From: Ignavibacteriota bacterium
GTDB lineage: Bacteria; Bacteroidota; Ignavibacteria; Ignavibacteriales; Ignavibacteriaceae
Direction of reading: 5' to 3'
Length of the DNA stretch: 64,000 nt
Assembly: GCA_013285425.1 (NCBI GenBank)
Contig: CP053447.1
Location: forward strand, 502,001 to 566,000
Shown here: one piece after another, positions 17,532 to 26,502 of the stretch
How positions within the stretch are numbered: position 1 is the stretch's first letter
How the letters are laid out: each line of letters begins with the position of its first letter
Notes under the pieces: model-generated
Told to the model about the DNA's origin: nothing
The model's database searches: none
The model's input: the letters and a program-made list of their open reading frames with translations, nothing else
Made by a program: the position numbers and the translations under genes

Positions 17532-18796
17532 TGACTGCGTTTGGGTATAATTCTAAGTTCTACATAAGGATCAAGCAGATAGCTGCGCACAGCTTCCTTG
17601 ATAGTTTCATTTGTTACCGAATTATATCTGTTAAGATCAAACTCAAATGAATTTGGTTCACCGAGAAAATAGTTATAATAATTCAGATGGTCTGCTGCAT
17701 TATCCAGATTTTGCATCGAATAAACAAATTGTGATTTAATTCCGTTCTTTGATTTTGCAAGCTCCTTTTCGGAAACATCATCAGTTAAAAAATTATTAAT
17801 TTCATCAAGAATTATTTGCTTTATCTTCTCAGCATCTTGTTCAGGTTTTATTGTACAGATAATAACAAACTGTCCGCCGAATCTGCCCGAATACTGAAAT
17901 GATGTTACATCTATTGCTGCCTGCATCTCAATAACTAATTTTTTGTGTAAACGTGAATTTTTGGTGCCGGACAAAATATCCGCAAATACTTCGAGTGCAG
18001 CATCATGTTTTTCAAAAATAAATTCTGAAGGCCATGATAAATAGATTCTTTCTAACTGAACATTATCTTCATGTTCAATGTAAATATTTTGATTCAGTTT
18101 AACGAATTTCTTCTGTGGTTTTTCAGCAATGTTAAACGATTGAATTTCTGAAAAATATTTCTCAATCAGATCAATAGTTTCTGCTTGCCTTATATCACCG
18201 GCAACAACAATACAGGCATTATCCGGAGAATAATATTTTTTAAAAAATCCCTCAACATCTTCAAGTGTATAACTTTCAATATCTTTAAGATGTCCGATAG
18301 TAATCCAGTTATAAGGGTGATCTTGAGGATAAACATTTTTATTCAGAATTTCCCAAGCCAGACCGTAGGGTTGATTGTCGTAGTTTTCAAGCCTTTCATT
18401 TTTTACAACATCTTTCTGATTGTTAAGCTTTTCCTGAGTTAATGACGGAAGAAAATATCCCATCCTGTCAGATTCTAACCATAAAGCAAGCTCCAAATTA
18501 TTCGATGGAAGTTTTTCAAAATAATTAGTTCTGTCTCTTGTTGTCGAACCATTAAGTGTGCCGCCTGCTTCCTGAATAAATTTGAAATGCATTTCCTTTG
18601 GTACATTTTCAGAACCCTGAAACATCATATGTTCAAACAAATGAGCTAATCCTGTTTTGCCTTTTTTCTCATAGCCTGAACCAACGCGATACCAGATATT
18701 AACAGAAACTATCGGTAACGAATTATTCTGATACAAAATGTACTCAAGTCCGTTACTTAGTTTATCTTTAAAATAGTTGATATTAATATGTTTCAA
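17528..18796 (-). CDS. M16B zinc peptidase, catalytic subunit (PqqL/MPP-beta-like)
   Basis: A 422-aa insulinase-family peptidase. The inverted zinc motif HLFEH is at residues 52-56 (H52, E55, H56), and the third ligand region is KNERLENYDNQPYG. Two-subunit M16B enzymes pair such a protein with an inactive partner that supplies an R/Y substrate clamp, and that partner is the next gene downstream, overlapping by ATGA. There is no obvious signal peptide, so the site of action is uncertain. With its partner gene disrupted, this subunit may be inactive or act alone. It lies 63 bp after the phosphodiesterase gene. Confidence 0.88.
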   Translation of the reverse strand: MKHININYFKDKLSNGLEYILYQNNSLPIVSVNIWYRVGSGYEKKGKTGLAHLFEHMMFQGSENVPKEMHFKFIQEAGGTLNGSTTRDRTNYFEKLPSNNLELALWLESDRMGYFLPSLTQEKLNNQKDVVKNERLENYDNQPYGLAWEILNKNVYPQDHPYNWITIGHLKDIESYTLEDVEGFFKKYYSPDNACIVVAGDIRQAETIDLIEKYFSEIQSFNIAEKPQKKFVKLNQNIYIEHEDNVQLERIYLSWPSEFIFEKHDAALEVFADILSGTKNSRLHKKLVIEMQAAIDVTSFQYSGRFGGQFVIICTIKPEQDAEKIKQIILDEINNFLTDDVSEKELAKSKNGIKSQFVYSMQNLDNAADHLNYYNYFLGEPNSFEFDLNRYNSVTNETIKEAVRSYLLDPYVELRIIPKRSQ

Positions 18797-18859
18797 ACGC
18801 TTTCTTTCTCTGATAAAATATTTAACTGATGAATTAATATTCGGAAAGGATATCAGGTT

Positions 18860-20083
18860 TTAGTAATTCTTTAATAAAAATTCTATCCTTTCAAACTTAC
18901 CATCAATATTTTGATTCGGTATAATATGGAGCAATTCAGCAAGCAATGGATTTATATCAATATTCTGGATTGTTCCGCAGGTGTATCCGTTTTTAAAGTC
19001 TGGTCCGATAGCAAAAAAGATCCCATGCATATCAATATAGTTATTATCATAGCCGTGATTGCCGCCTACACTCATATTATTGTATTTTTTAACCTCGCGA
19101 TTTGTTATAAGACTCCATCCCGGCTCAGCAATAATTAAAATTGGAGGAATGATAAAGCTTTTTGAAAAATTTAAATACTCAGGGATTTCCTCTCTATAAT
19201 AAACTTTGTAATTCTTTTCAGATGCTTTTAATAAATTATAAATTTTTGATTTATCATCATCAGTATCAGGAAAAATATACATCACCGGACCGGAATCAAC
19301 AATTTTTTGTTTCGTGCCGGATAACATTTCTTCGATGTTAATAATTCTTACATTATCAACATCAGTCATTCCATGATCAGAGACAATTATTACATTTGTA
19401 CTGTCGTAAAGATTTAGGCTTTTCAGACCGTCAAAAAGTTTTCCGATTAAACTATCTAATTGCATAATGCTTTGTGTAACTTCAGGTGAATTGGTGCCAA
19501 ACTTATGACCATAAGTATCAGTTGCATCAAAATAGACTGTAATCAGCTTTGGGCGTTGATTAAATGGAAGTTTTAGCCAATTCAATACACCTTCAATTCT
19601 TTTTGAATACGCTCTGTTGTGATCATATTTTTCATAATAATCTGGTCTTCTGTAATCAAGAGTAAGCTCAGAACCAGGCCAAAAATAACTTGCAGTTATT
19701 ACTCCTTGTCGTTTTGCAGTTTCCCAGATAGCTTCACCGGTATAATTTTGAGGATCTCTTACAGCAGCAGTATCACCGATTCTATACATCTTTTCGGTTA
19801 TAGGATTGTAAAAAGTATTTGCAATGATTCCATGGTTCTGAGGATATAATCCCGTTACAATTGAATAATGATTAGGGAAAGTTTTAGTCGGAAAACAAGG
19901 TTTTAACGAATTGGCATGAACTCCGTGCTGCTTTATAAACTCCAGATTTGGAGTAATACCTCGATTTGGATAATCCCAGCGGAAGCCGTCAAAAGATATT
20001 AAAATATTGTAAGATTTCTGTTGAGCGGTAAGATTTACACTTACAATTATGAGAAAGAGTAAAATTATTTTTTTTCTGAACAT
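18860..20083 (-). CDS. Secreted ENPP-type nucleotide pyrophosphatase / phosphodiesterase
   Basis: A 407-aa alkaline-phosphatase-superfamily enzyme with a signal peptide of about 20 residues (ends at LTAQ). The NPP pattern is clear: ISFDGFRWDY with D32, the catalytic Thr T68 in PTKTFPNHYSIVTG, then DATDTYGHKFG, VSDHGMTD and GGNHGYDN, which carry the two-zinc ligands. Family members cleave nucleotide phosphodiester or pyrophosphate bonds, or phospholipid head groups, outside the cytoplasm; the exact substrate cannot be told. It is the first gene of a minus-strand unit with the M16 pair. Confidence 0.88.
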   Translation of the reverse strand: MFRKKIILLFLIIVSVNLTAQQKSYNILISFDGFRWDYPNRGITPNLEFIKQHGVHANSLKPCFPTKTFPNHYSIVTGLYPQNHGIIANTFYNPITEKMYRIGDTAAVRDPQNYTGEAIWETAKRQGVITASYFWPGSELTLDYRRPDYYEKYDHNRAYSKRIEGVLNWLKLPFNQRPKLITVYFDATDTYGHKFGTNSPEVTQSIMQLDSLIGKLFDGLKSLNLYDSTNVIIVSDHGMTDVDNVRIINIEEMLSGTKQKIVDSGPVMYIFPDTDDDKSKIYNLLKASEKNYKVYYREEIPEYLNFSKSFIIPPILIIAEPGWSLITNREVKKYNNMSVGGNHGYDNNYIDMHGIFFAIGPDFKNGYTCGTIQNIDINPLLAELLHIIPNQNIDGKFERIEFLLKNY

Positions 20084-20351
20084 TTTTTTCTTTTAATTTT
20101 TAATTGACTATATGCAAAATATAGAAATGAAAATTCAATCGAAAAATTTGAATATATTTAAAAAGCAAGTATTCATTTTCATGTTACTGAAAAATAATTA
20201 TTTAAAAAATGATTAATATGCTTGCATAAATAATCTAATAGCCTAATATTTCCTGTGCCTTTTACAGCAAACATGCTATGGAAAACTTATTTACAATTTA
20301 TTTTCAATATCTTTTAACTATTCAATTCTTTAATTCAATCAAGGAGAAAAT
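20084..20351. other. Divergent intergenic region, 268 bp
   Basis: Very AT-rich region between the phosphodiesterase (minus) and the TonB receptor (plus). It must hold both promoters, but I find no full TTG-N20-TAnnTTTG match. The nearest on the plus strand is TATCTTTT near 20310 without a -33 TTG. An AAGGAG ribosome binding site precedes the receptor. No small gene or repeat seen. Confidence 0.4.
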
Positions 20352-23300
20352 ATGACAAAAAAGTACTCTTTCCTTTCATTCCTGCTGCTGATAATGTTTT
20401 CATTCTTTTTAGTGCATAACAATTCGTTTGCACAAGGTGTTACAACCTCAGCAATGAATGGAACAATAATAGATGCAAAAGGTGATCCCTTACCTGGTGC
20501 AAACATAATTGCGGTTCACTCTCCATCAGGAACCCAATACGGAACAACTTCACGTATTGATGGAAAATATAATTTAAACGGTTTAAGGACCGGCGGTCCA
20601 TATATAGTTACAGTTTCTTTTGTTGGCTACAAATCACAGGAATCAACTATTCCAGCACTTCAATTAGGTCAAAATCTTAGAGTTGATTATACTTTAGTTG
20701 AGGACGCAGTTCAATTAGGTGATATTACTGTCATCGGAGAAAAAAATTCAATTATCTCAAGTAACAGAACTGGTGCAACACAAAACGTTACAGCAAGAGA
20801 TATAGAGTTAGTACCGTCTATTGGTAAAAACTTTGGTGATCTTGCAAAACTTTCTCCGCAGGCAAGCGGAATAAATAACTCTATTGCCGGAAGAAATAAC
20901 CGTTACAACAACATTCAAATTGATGGTACACAGTACAATGATTTATTTGGATTAGGAGCTTCTGGTGCACCTGGTGGACAGACAGGAACCAATCCAATCA
21001 GTATTGATGCAATTCAGGAGTTTCAGGTTATTGTTGCTCCTTACGATGTAAAGTATGGAAGTTTTACCGGAGGTGGTCTTAATGCTATTACAAGAAGTGG
21101 TACCAATAGATGGACTGGTTCAATTTATGGATATGGAAGAAATCAGAAACTTGTTGGTAATGGTGCATTTATAACTGATAAGCCTGAGACAGAATCTAAT
21201 GAACAAGAATATCCTGAATTTAAAGAATATGCCGGTGGGTTCAGACTTGGCGGTCCAATCATTAAAGATAAATTATTTATGTTTCTTAATGGTGAAGTAA
21301 CAAGAAAAGATCAGCCATTATCAAATATTTCTTTGGTTACTGGTCCTGCATCTGCAGAAAGTCTTGCTGATCAGTTTAATAATATCTTAAAATCAAAAGG
21401 TATGGATGCTGGTACCTATGGTGCTACAACAATTGAACAGCCAAGCAACAAGTTTTTTATCAGATTAGATTTTAATCAATCTGAAAATCATAAGTTTACT
21501 TTAAGACATAATTATGTCAATTCTTATCAGGATATATTAGCTGGAAGAAATGCTAATAATCAGGTATCGTTTAATACTTTTAATTACAGAATCAGAAATA
21601 TAACTAACTCTACGGTTCTGCAATTAAACAGTACACTTGGAAATAACTTCTCAAACGACCTGATCTTAGGTTTTACTTCTATCAGAGACAGAAGAGCAGG
21701 TACTTCCGAAACACGTCCTGAAGTAAGAGTAATGAGAGAAGCGGTAATTCTGGTTGCTGGTCCTGACAGATTTTCATCTGTGAATGAATTAGATCAGGAT
21801 ATATTTGAATTTACCGATAACTTCTCAGCTTATTTTGGTAATCACGTTTTAACTGTCGGTACTCACAATGAGTTTTTCACTTTCAGAAATGCATTCATAA
21901 GATCATTCTTTGGATATTATGAGTTTAATACATTAGCAGATTTGCAAAATAATACTCCGAGTTATTATCAGAAAGTATTTTCACGCGTCCCTGGTGTAGA
22001 AAAACCTGCCGCAAGATTTAGTGTAAATCAGCTTGGTTTTTACTTGCAGGACGAGTGGACAGTTGTTCCAACTTTTAAAGTAACTTTTGGTGTTAGAGCT
22101 GATATTCCGTTTCTGCCGACCGAACCAGACTATAATCCACAGGTTACAGAAAATTTCCCAGATTATAAGACCTCTGACGTACCAAGTGGCAACATAATGT
22201 TTTCACCAAGATTTGGATTTAACTGGGATGTATCTGGTAACAGATCAACTCAGGTGCGCGGTGGTGTCGGAATTTTCACTGGTCGTATTCCTTATGTCTG
22301 GATGTCTAACAATTATGGAAACACCGGAACCTTACTTGCTGAAGTTAATCAGGCTTCAGGTGGTAATGTCGGATTCTCAGTTGATCCGTACAATCAGCCG
22401 GGTGTTGGTGATCCTGGAACAGGTTCACCAAATTTCAGATCTGAAATAGACCTTATTGATCCGGACTTTAAGTGGCCCCAGATTTTAAGAGCAAACCTCG
22501 GTGTTGATCAGGAATTACCCGGGGGAATGATTGGTACAGTTGAATTTATGTATTCAAAGTCAATCAACGATCTTGTATATCAGAAATTGAATTTGAATCC
22601 ATCCACAAGCACAATACCGGGAGATGGCAGACCAAGATATGGCGGTACCAATAGTTACAGTAACAGATATGTTGATGTACTTTATTTAACAAATACTGAT
22701 GAAGGTAATCAGATAAATTTCTCTGTTCAATTGCAAAGAAATGTAGCTTCTGGATTATCATTTAATGTTGGATATAATTACGGTATTACAAAAGATATAA
22801 ACAGTGTGCTGTCATCACAGGCTCAATCACAGATCAGATATAATCCTATTTCAAGCGATCCAAATAAGCCTCCATTAACTTATTCAAGCTTCGATATGGG
22901 ACACAGAGGATTTGCTGCTATTGCTTATTCACACGAATTCTTCGATAATTTACCGACAACAATATCATTCTTTTATAATATCCAATCTGGAAGAAGATTT
23001 TCATTTACAGTTAATGGAGACTTGAACAATGATGGATTAAACGGAAATGATTTATTCTATATTCCTAAAGATGAAAACGATATATTAGTCGGTGCTGTTA
23101 CCGGCGGGGCTTTCGTTGAAAATGCAACTCAGAAGGCAGAGCTTTTTGATTTTATCAAAAATAATGAATACTTGTCCGATCATAAAGGTCAGATGTCAGA
23201 AAGAAATGCATCAAGAGGTCCCTGGAATGATTTGCTTGATATGAGAATAACTCAAGCTGCAATAATTCCGGGTATTGGACGTTTTGAGATTTCACTTGAC

Positions 23301-23513
23301 ATACAGAATGTAATGAATCTTATCCAATCTGAGTGGGGATGGTTCCAGACAACTCCACAGGATACTTATACAATTGTAACCTTAAATGGAACTGATCCAG
23401 CAACCGGAAGACCGGTTTACAGATTTAGTAAACCAACTACTAATACTCCCTGGTCTCCAAATGATTTATTATCACGCTGGCAAATGCAATTAGGATTGAG
23501 ATATTCATTCTAA
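20352..23513 (+). CDS. TonB-dependent outer-membrane receptor with carboxypeptidase-regulatory-like domain
   Basis: A 1053-aa protein with a signal peptide (residues 1-27, ends FAQ), a CarboxypepD_reg/CnaB-like domain (about 34-115; GTIIDAKGDPLPGANI), a plug domain (about 130-250; ARDIELVPSIGKNFGDL), and a 22-strand-type barrel ending in Phe (LGLRYSF). The layout resembles Oar-type receptors rather than SusC, and there is no SusD partner. Such receptors import large ligands using TonB-ExbBD energy; the ligand is unknown. Strong ribosome binding site AAGGAG and a solid terminator downstream show a single-gene transcription unit that may be highly expressed. Confidence 0.9.
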   Translation: MTKKYSFLSFLLLIMFSFFLVHNNSFAQGVTTSAMNGTIIDAKGDPLPGANIIAVHSPSGTQYGTTSRIDGKYNLNGLRTGGPYIVTVSFVGYKSQESTIPALQLGQNLRVDYTLVEDAVQLGDITVIGEKNSIISSNRTGATQNVTARDIELVPSIGKNFGDLAKLSPQASGINNSIAGRNNRYNNIQIDGTQYNDLFGLGASGAPGGQTGTNPISIDAIQEFQVIVAPYDVKYGSFTGGGLNAITRSGTNRWTGSIYGYGRNQKLVGNGAFITDKPETESNEQEYPEFKEYAGGFRLGGPIIKDKLFMFLNGEVTRKDQPLSNISLVTGPASAESLADQFNNILKSKGMDAGTYGATTIEQPSNKFFIRLDFNQSENHKFTLRHNYVNSYQDILAGRNANNQVSFNTFNYRIRNITNSTVLQLNSTLGNNFSNDLILGFTSIRDRRAGTSETRPEVRVMREAVILVAGPDRFSSVNELDQDIFEFTDNFSAYFGNHVLTVGTHNEFFTFRNAFIRSFFGYYEFNTLADLQNNTPSYYQKVFSRVPGVEKPAARFSVNQLGFYLQDEWTVVPTFKVTFGVRADIPFLPTEPDYNPQVTENFPDYKTSDVPSGNIMFSPRFGFNWDVSGNRSTQVRGGVGIFTGRIPYVWMSNNYGNTGTLLAEVNQASGGNVGFSVDPYNQPGVGDPGTGSPNFRSEIDLIDPDFKWPQILRANLGVDQELPGGMIGTVEFMYSKSINDLVYQKLNLNPSTSTIPGDGRPRYGGTNSYSNRYVDVLYLTNTDEGNQINFSVQLQRNVASGLSFNVGYNYGITKDINSVLSSQAQSQIRYNPISSDPNKPPLTYSSFDMGHRGFAAIAYSHEFFDNLPTTISFFYNIQSGRRFSFTVNGDLNNDGLNGNDLFYIPKDENDILVGAVTGGAFVENATQKAELFDFIKNNEYLSDHKGQMSERNASRGPWNDLLDMRITQAAIIPGIGRFEISLDIQNVMNLIQSEWGWFQTTPQDTYTIVTLNGTDPATGRPVYRFSKPTTNTPWSPNDLLSRWQMQLGLRYSF

Positions 23514-23535
23514 TTTGAAGTGTCCAAATATTATC

Positions 23536-23566
23536 AAGGCGATCTTCGGATCGCCTTTTTATTTTT
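23536..23566 (+). terminator. Intrinsic terminator with UUCG tetraloop after the TonB receptor
   Basis: Perfect 9-bp stem AAGGCGATC (23536-23544) / GATCGCCTT (23549-23557) closed by TTCG, forming the extra-stable C(UUCG)G loop. A run of T follows (TTTATTTTT). It lies 22 bp after the receptor stop codon. Confidence 0.92.
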
Positions 23567-23713
23567 AAAATTGATAAGCTAATTAATATAAAGAGCCATA
23601 TTCAGCATAAGTATAGTAATAAACGGAGGCTTTGAATTTTATGCATAAAAATGTTAACAGTTTTTTATTATTTAATTAAGCTGCTGTAGTGATTAAAGGA
23701 GAAGGATTAGTTC

Positions 23714-23744
23714 TTGACATACGAACATTCAATTCTTATCTTTG
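23714..23744 (+). promoter_or_regulatory. Bacteroidota-type promoter of greA
   Basis: TTG (23714-23716, within TTGACA), a 20-nt spacer and a perfect TAnnTTTG box, TATCTTTG, at 23737-23744. This is the best promoter match in the window. The predicted start of transcription falls at about 23750, at the beginning of the hairpin described next. Confidence 0.75.
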
Positions 23745-23748
23745 CCCA

Positions 23749-23788
23749 GCCACTGTTCTGAATTATTGGAACGGTGGCAATTTTTTTT
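23749..23788 (+). promoter_or_regulatory. Hairpin plus T8 tract in the greA leader (attenuator candidate)
   Basis: A 10-bp stem GCCACTGTTC (23749-23758) / GAACGGTGGC (23769-23778), with one G-U pair and a 10-nt loop, is followed by AA and eight T residues (23781-23788). It has the form of an intrinsic terminator, but it lies directly after the promoter and 28 nt before the greA ATG at 23816. Full-length transcripts must pass it, so it may abort most transcripts and leave a leader RNA of about 40 nt. Confidence 0.6.
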
Positions 23789-23815
23789 AAATCATTAACA
23801 ATTAAAGATTTTATT

Positions 23816-24292
23816 ATGTCTGTCAAAAATTTTGTTTATTTAACTCGTGAACGACTTATCGAACTGGAAAAAGAACTGCAGGAAATGAAAACAAACGGCA
23901 GAAAGTCTATTGCGGCAAAAATAGCCGAAGCAAGATCTCATGGTGATCTGTCAGAAAATGCTGAATATGATGCAGCCAAAGAAGAACAGGGATTATTCGA
24001 GTTAAAAATCAGCAAGATGGAAGATGTATTATCCCGAGCAAGAGTAATTGATACATCAAAAATGCCAACTGATGAAATTCATTTGCTTTCAACTGTTAAA
24101 ATCAAAAATCTTAAAACAAATAAAGTTTTTGAATATACTTTGGTATCACCCGAAGAAGCTAATTTGCAGGAAGGAAAAATTTCTGTTACTTCTCCTGTTG
24201 GACAGGGATTGATGGGTGCAAAACCCGGCAGTAAAGTTAAGGTTAAAGCACCAGCGGGTCTGATGGAGTTTGAGATTATTGAAATTAAATAG
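23816..24292 (+). CDS. greA: Transcription elongation factor GreA
   Basis: A 158-aa GreA that stimulates transcript cleavage by backtracked RNA polymerase. The N-terminal coiled coil has ELEKELQEMK and the acidic tip DLSENAEYDAAKEEQ with D and E residues that coordinate Mg in the polymerase channel. The C-terminal FKBP-like domain runs from about residue 80 (SPVGQGLMGAKPGSKV). I start at ATG 23816: the open frame reaches back to 23774, but that would include the hairpin and T-tract. The leader suggests attenuation. Confidence 0.93.
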   Translation: MSVKNFVYLTRERLIELEKELQEMKTNGRKSIAAKIAEARSHGDLSENAEYDAAKEEQGLFELKISKMEDVLSRARVIDTSKMPTDEIHLLSTVKIKNLKTNKVFEYTLVSPEEANLQEGKISVTSPVGQGLMGAKPGSKVKVKAPAGLMEFEIIEIK

Positions 24293-24576
24293 AAAATAAT
24301 ACTTTAGTAGTTGAGCACCGATTTCTTTTCCTGATAATTTTACTGGTTATTTAATCATCTGAGGCTTTGTTACTATCAGCAGAGTTAACCTGAAAGCTAT
24401 TCTATTTAAAATAAATTCGTTTTCGATAAGAATTGACATTCTCGATCACAAAGAAACAAATACTTCGATAAACAATTTTACAATAGTATCAGTATTGAAA
24501 TTGATAAGTTTATTAAATTTGTGACAGGTTTTTTTGCAGCTAACGACATCGTGGATAATTTGAACTTTTGCAATTG
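24293..24576. other. Intergenic region greA-tilS, 284 bp
   Basis: No gene or clear terminator seen. Near the tilS end a weak promoter candidate is TTG (24534-24536), 19 nt, TAATTTG (24556-24562), one T short of the consensus. Use of this site would give a nearly leaderless tilS transcript. Confidence 0.3.
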
Positions 24577-25941
24577 ATGAAAGCTACTGAACAAAAAGTA
24601 TTAAGATTTATAAAAGAAAACGGTCTTATCAAAGTTAATGATAGGATTTTAATTGCACTTAGCGGTGGACCTGATTCTATTTTTGTTTTACACTTCTTTA
24701 ATAAATTCAGAAAAAAATTCAAGATTGAAATTAGTGCTGTTCATGTGAATCATCTTTTAAGAGGAAAAGAATCTGATAGAGATGAAATATTCTGCAAAGT
24801 TGTTTGCAAAGAACTTAATGTTCCTTTTTACTCTTATAAAAAAAATATAAAAGCTTTAGCCAGGAAGAAAAGTCTTTCAATCGAATTAGCTGCCAGAGAA
24901 ATCAGATATTCTGTTTTTGAGAAAATAGTTAGTTCAGTTGGAATTGATAAAATAGTAACTGCTCATAACTCAGATGATAATGCTGAAACTGTTTTATTAA
25001 ATCTGATTAAAGGTGCAGGATTAAACGGTATTGCCGGTATTCCGGTAAAACGTGATAACATAATCAGACCAATATTGTGTTTAAACAAAATCGAAATACT
25101 AAATTATCTCGAACTGCATCAATTTGAATACAGAATTGATCAATCGAACTTAACAAACGAATTTGAGCGCAACTTTCTACGTAACCAAATTATTCCATTA
25201 ATCAAAAGTAAATTGAATCCATCACTTGATAAAGCAATACTGAATACTTCCATTAATCTGCAGGGACTTATAGATGAATTAAAATCAGATAAATATGAAA
25301 TTGATTTGAAATTAAACAAAAATAAATTTGTTCAGATTCCTTTAACTTACTTTGCAGGTAAAGACAGAAAGACATCTGTACATTTATTAAAAAATATTCT
25401 TGATAAAAATTTTGAGATAAAATTACGATCAACAGATATTAGGAAAATAACATCACTTGTAAATAATCAGACAGGTAAATCTGAAGAACTGTCATCAGGT
25501 TTGATTGCACAAAGATCAAGAAATGATATTCTGATTAAACTAAGGACTGAAAACCCGCAAAAAGTATTAAGGCAGATAAAAGCTGGTGAAAAAATAAAGA
25601 TTGGAAATAAAAAATTAGGAATTGAAAAAGTAAATCCGGCAGATGTTAAACTATTAAAGGATCCTAACATTGAATTTATCTCGGCTGATGAAATAAAAGA
25701 TATTTTCCAGGTCCGTAATTGGGAGGATGGAGATAAATTTCATCCGATCGGGATGGAAGGAAGAAAAAAAGTTTCTGATTATCTTAACGATATAAAATTG
25801 GATTCATTTGAAAAGAAAAATCAATTAGTGTTATTAAATCATAATAAGATTGTCTGGATAATTGGGAAAAGACTTGATGACAGATTCAAGGTAACATCAT
25901 CTACAAAAAAAGCACTGAAAGTATTTATTAGTAATGGATAA
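24577..25941 (+). CDS. tilS: tRNA(Ile)-lysidine synthase
   Basis: A 454-aa enzyme that modifies C34 of tRNA-Ile(CAU) to lysidine, changing codon recognition from AUG to AUA. The PP-loop ATP motif SGGPDS is at residues 29-34, with HVNHLLRG and NSDDNAETVLLN following. The C-terminal TilS domain (about 375-454; VRNWEDGDKFHPIGM) is present, giving full length. The ATG at 24577 is preferred over the TTG at 24568. The stop overlaps the hpt start; tilS-hpt-ftsH is a conserved order in many phyla. Confidence 0.93.
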   Translation: MKATEQKVLRFIKENGLIKVNDRILIALSGGPDSIFVLHFFNKFRKKFKIEISAVHVNHLLRGKESDRDEIFCKVVCKELNVPFYSYKKNIKALARKKSLSIELAAREIRYSVFEKIVSSVGIDKIVTAHNSDDNAETVLLNLIKGAGLNGIAGIPVKRDNIIRPILCLNKIEILNYLELHQFEYRIDQSNLTNEFERNFLRNQIIPLIKSKLNPSLDKAILNTSINLQGLIDELKSDKYEIDLKLNKNKFVQIPLTYFAGKDRKTSVHLLKNILDKNFEIKLRSTDIRKITSLVNNQTGKSEELSSGLIAQRSRNDILIKLRTENPQKVLRQIKAGEKIKIGNKKLGIEKVNPADVKLLKDPNIEFISADEIKDIFQVRNWEDGDKFHPIGMEGRKKVSDYLNDIKLDSFEKKNQLVLLNHNKIVWIIGKRLDDRFKVTSSTKKALKVFISNG

Positions 25942-26488
25942 GTTGATTATTGGTGAAGATGTTTTTGTTCCGTTATTAAACGAAGAACAAATACAAAACA
26001 GAATTAAAGAACTTGCAGAGCAAATATCTGAGGATTATGCTGATAAAGTTCCGATTTTTATCGGTGTGCTTAACGGTGCATTTATTTTCCTTTCAGATTT
26101 GATAAAAAAAGTAACGATAAATTGTGAAATAGATTTTTTCAAACTCTCAAGTTATGGTGATGCAAAGTTATCTTCCGGGAATGTGCGCTTGCTCAAAGAA
26201 TTAAATTGTGATGTAAACGGCAGAGATATTATTATTGTTGAAGATATTGTTGATTCAGGCTTATCAATCAAATACATCGGAGACCTCTTCAAAAAATATT
26301 CTCCGCAAAGTGTAAGGGTATGTACCCTGTTATTGAAACCAAAAAGCCTGAAATATGATGTTAGAATTGATTATATTGGCTTCCAAATTCCGGGCAAATT
26401 TGTAATTGGATATGGATTAGATTATGCACAGCAGTATAGAAATTTGAAATCCATTTATGCCCTATCCGATAATTCAGAAAAAAAATAG
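25934..26488 (+). CDS. hpt: Hypoxanthine phosphoribosyltransferase
   Basis: A 184-aa type-I PRTase that salvages hypoxanthine and guanine to IMP and GMP. The PRPP motif [10 protein letters not shown] is at residues 102-111 with the acidic pair E103-D104. The flexible loop [12 protein letters not shown] matches bacterial Hpt rather than xanthine PRTase. It overlaps tilS by 8 bp and lies 14 bp before ftsH. Confidence 0.92.
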   Translation: MDKLIIGEDVFVPLLNEEQIQNRIKELAEQISEDYADKVPIFIGVLNGAFIFLSDLIKKVTINCEIDFFKLSSYGDAKLSSGNVRLLKELNCDVNGRDIIIVEDIVDSGLSIKYIGDLFKKYSPQSVRVCTLLLKPKSLKYDVRIDYIGFQIPGKFVIGYGLDYAQQYRNLKSIYALSDNSEKK

Positions 26489-26502
26489 TTAGAAAAAAAA
26501 GA

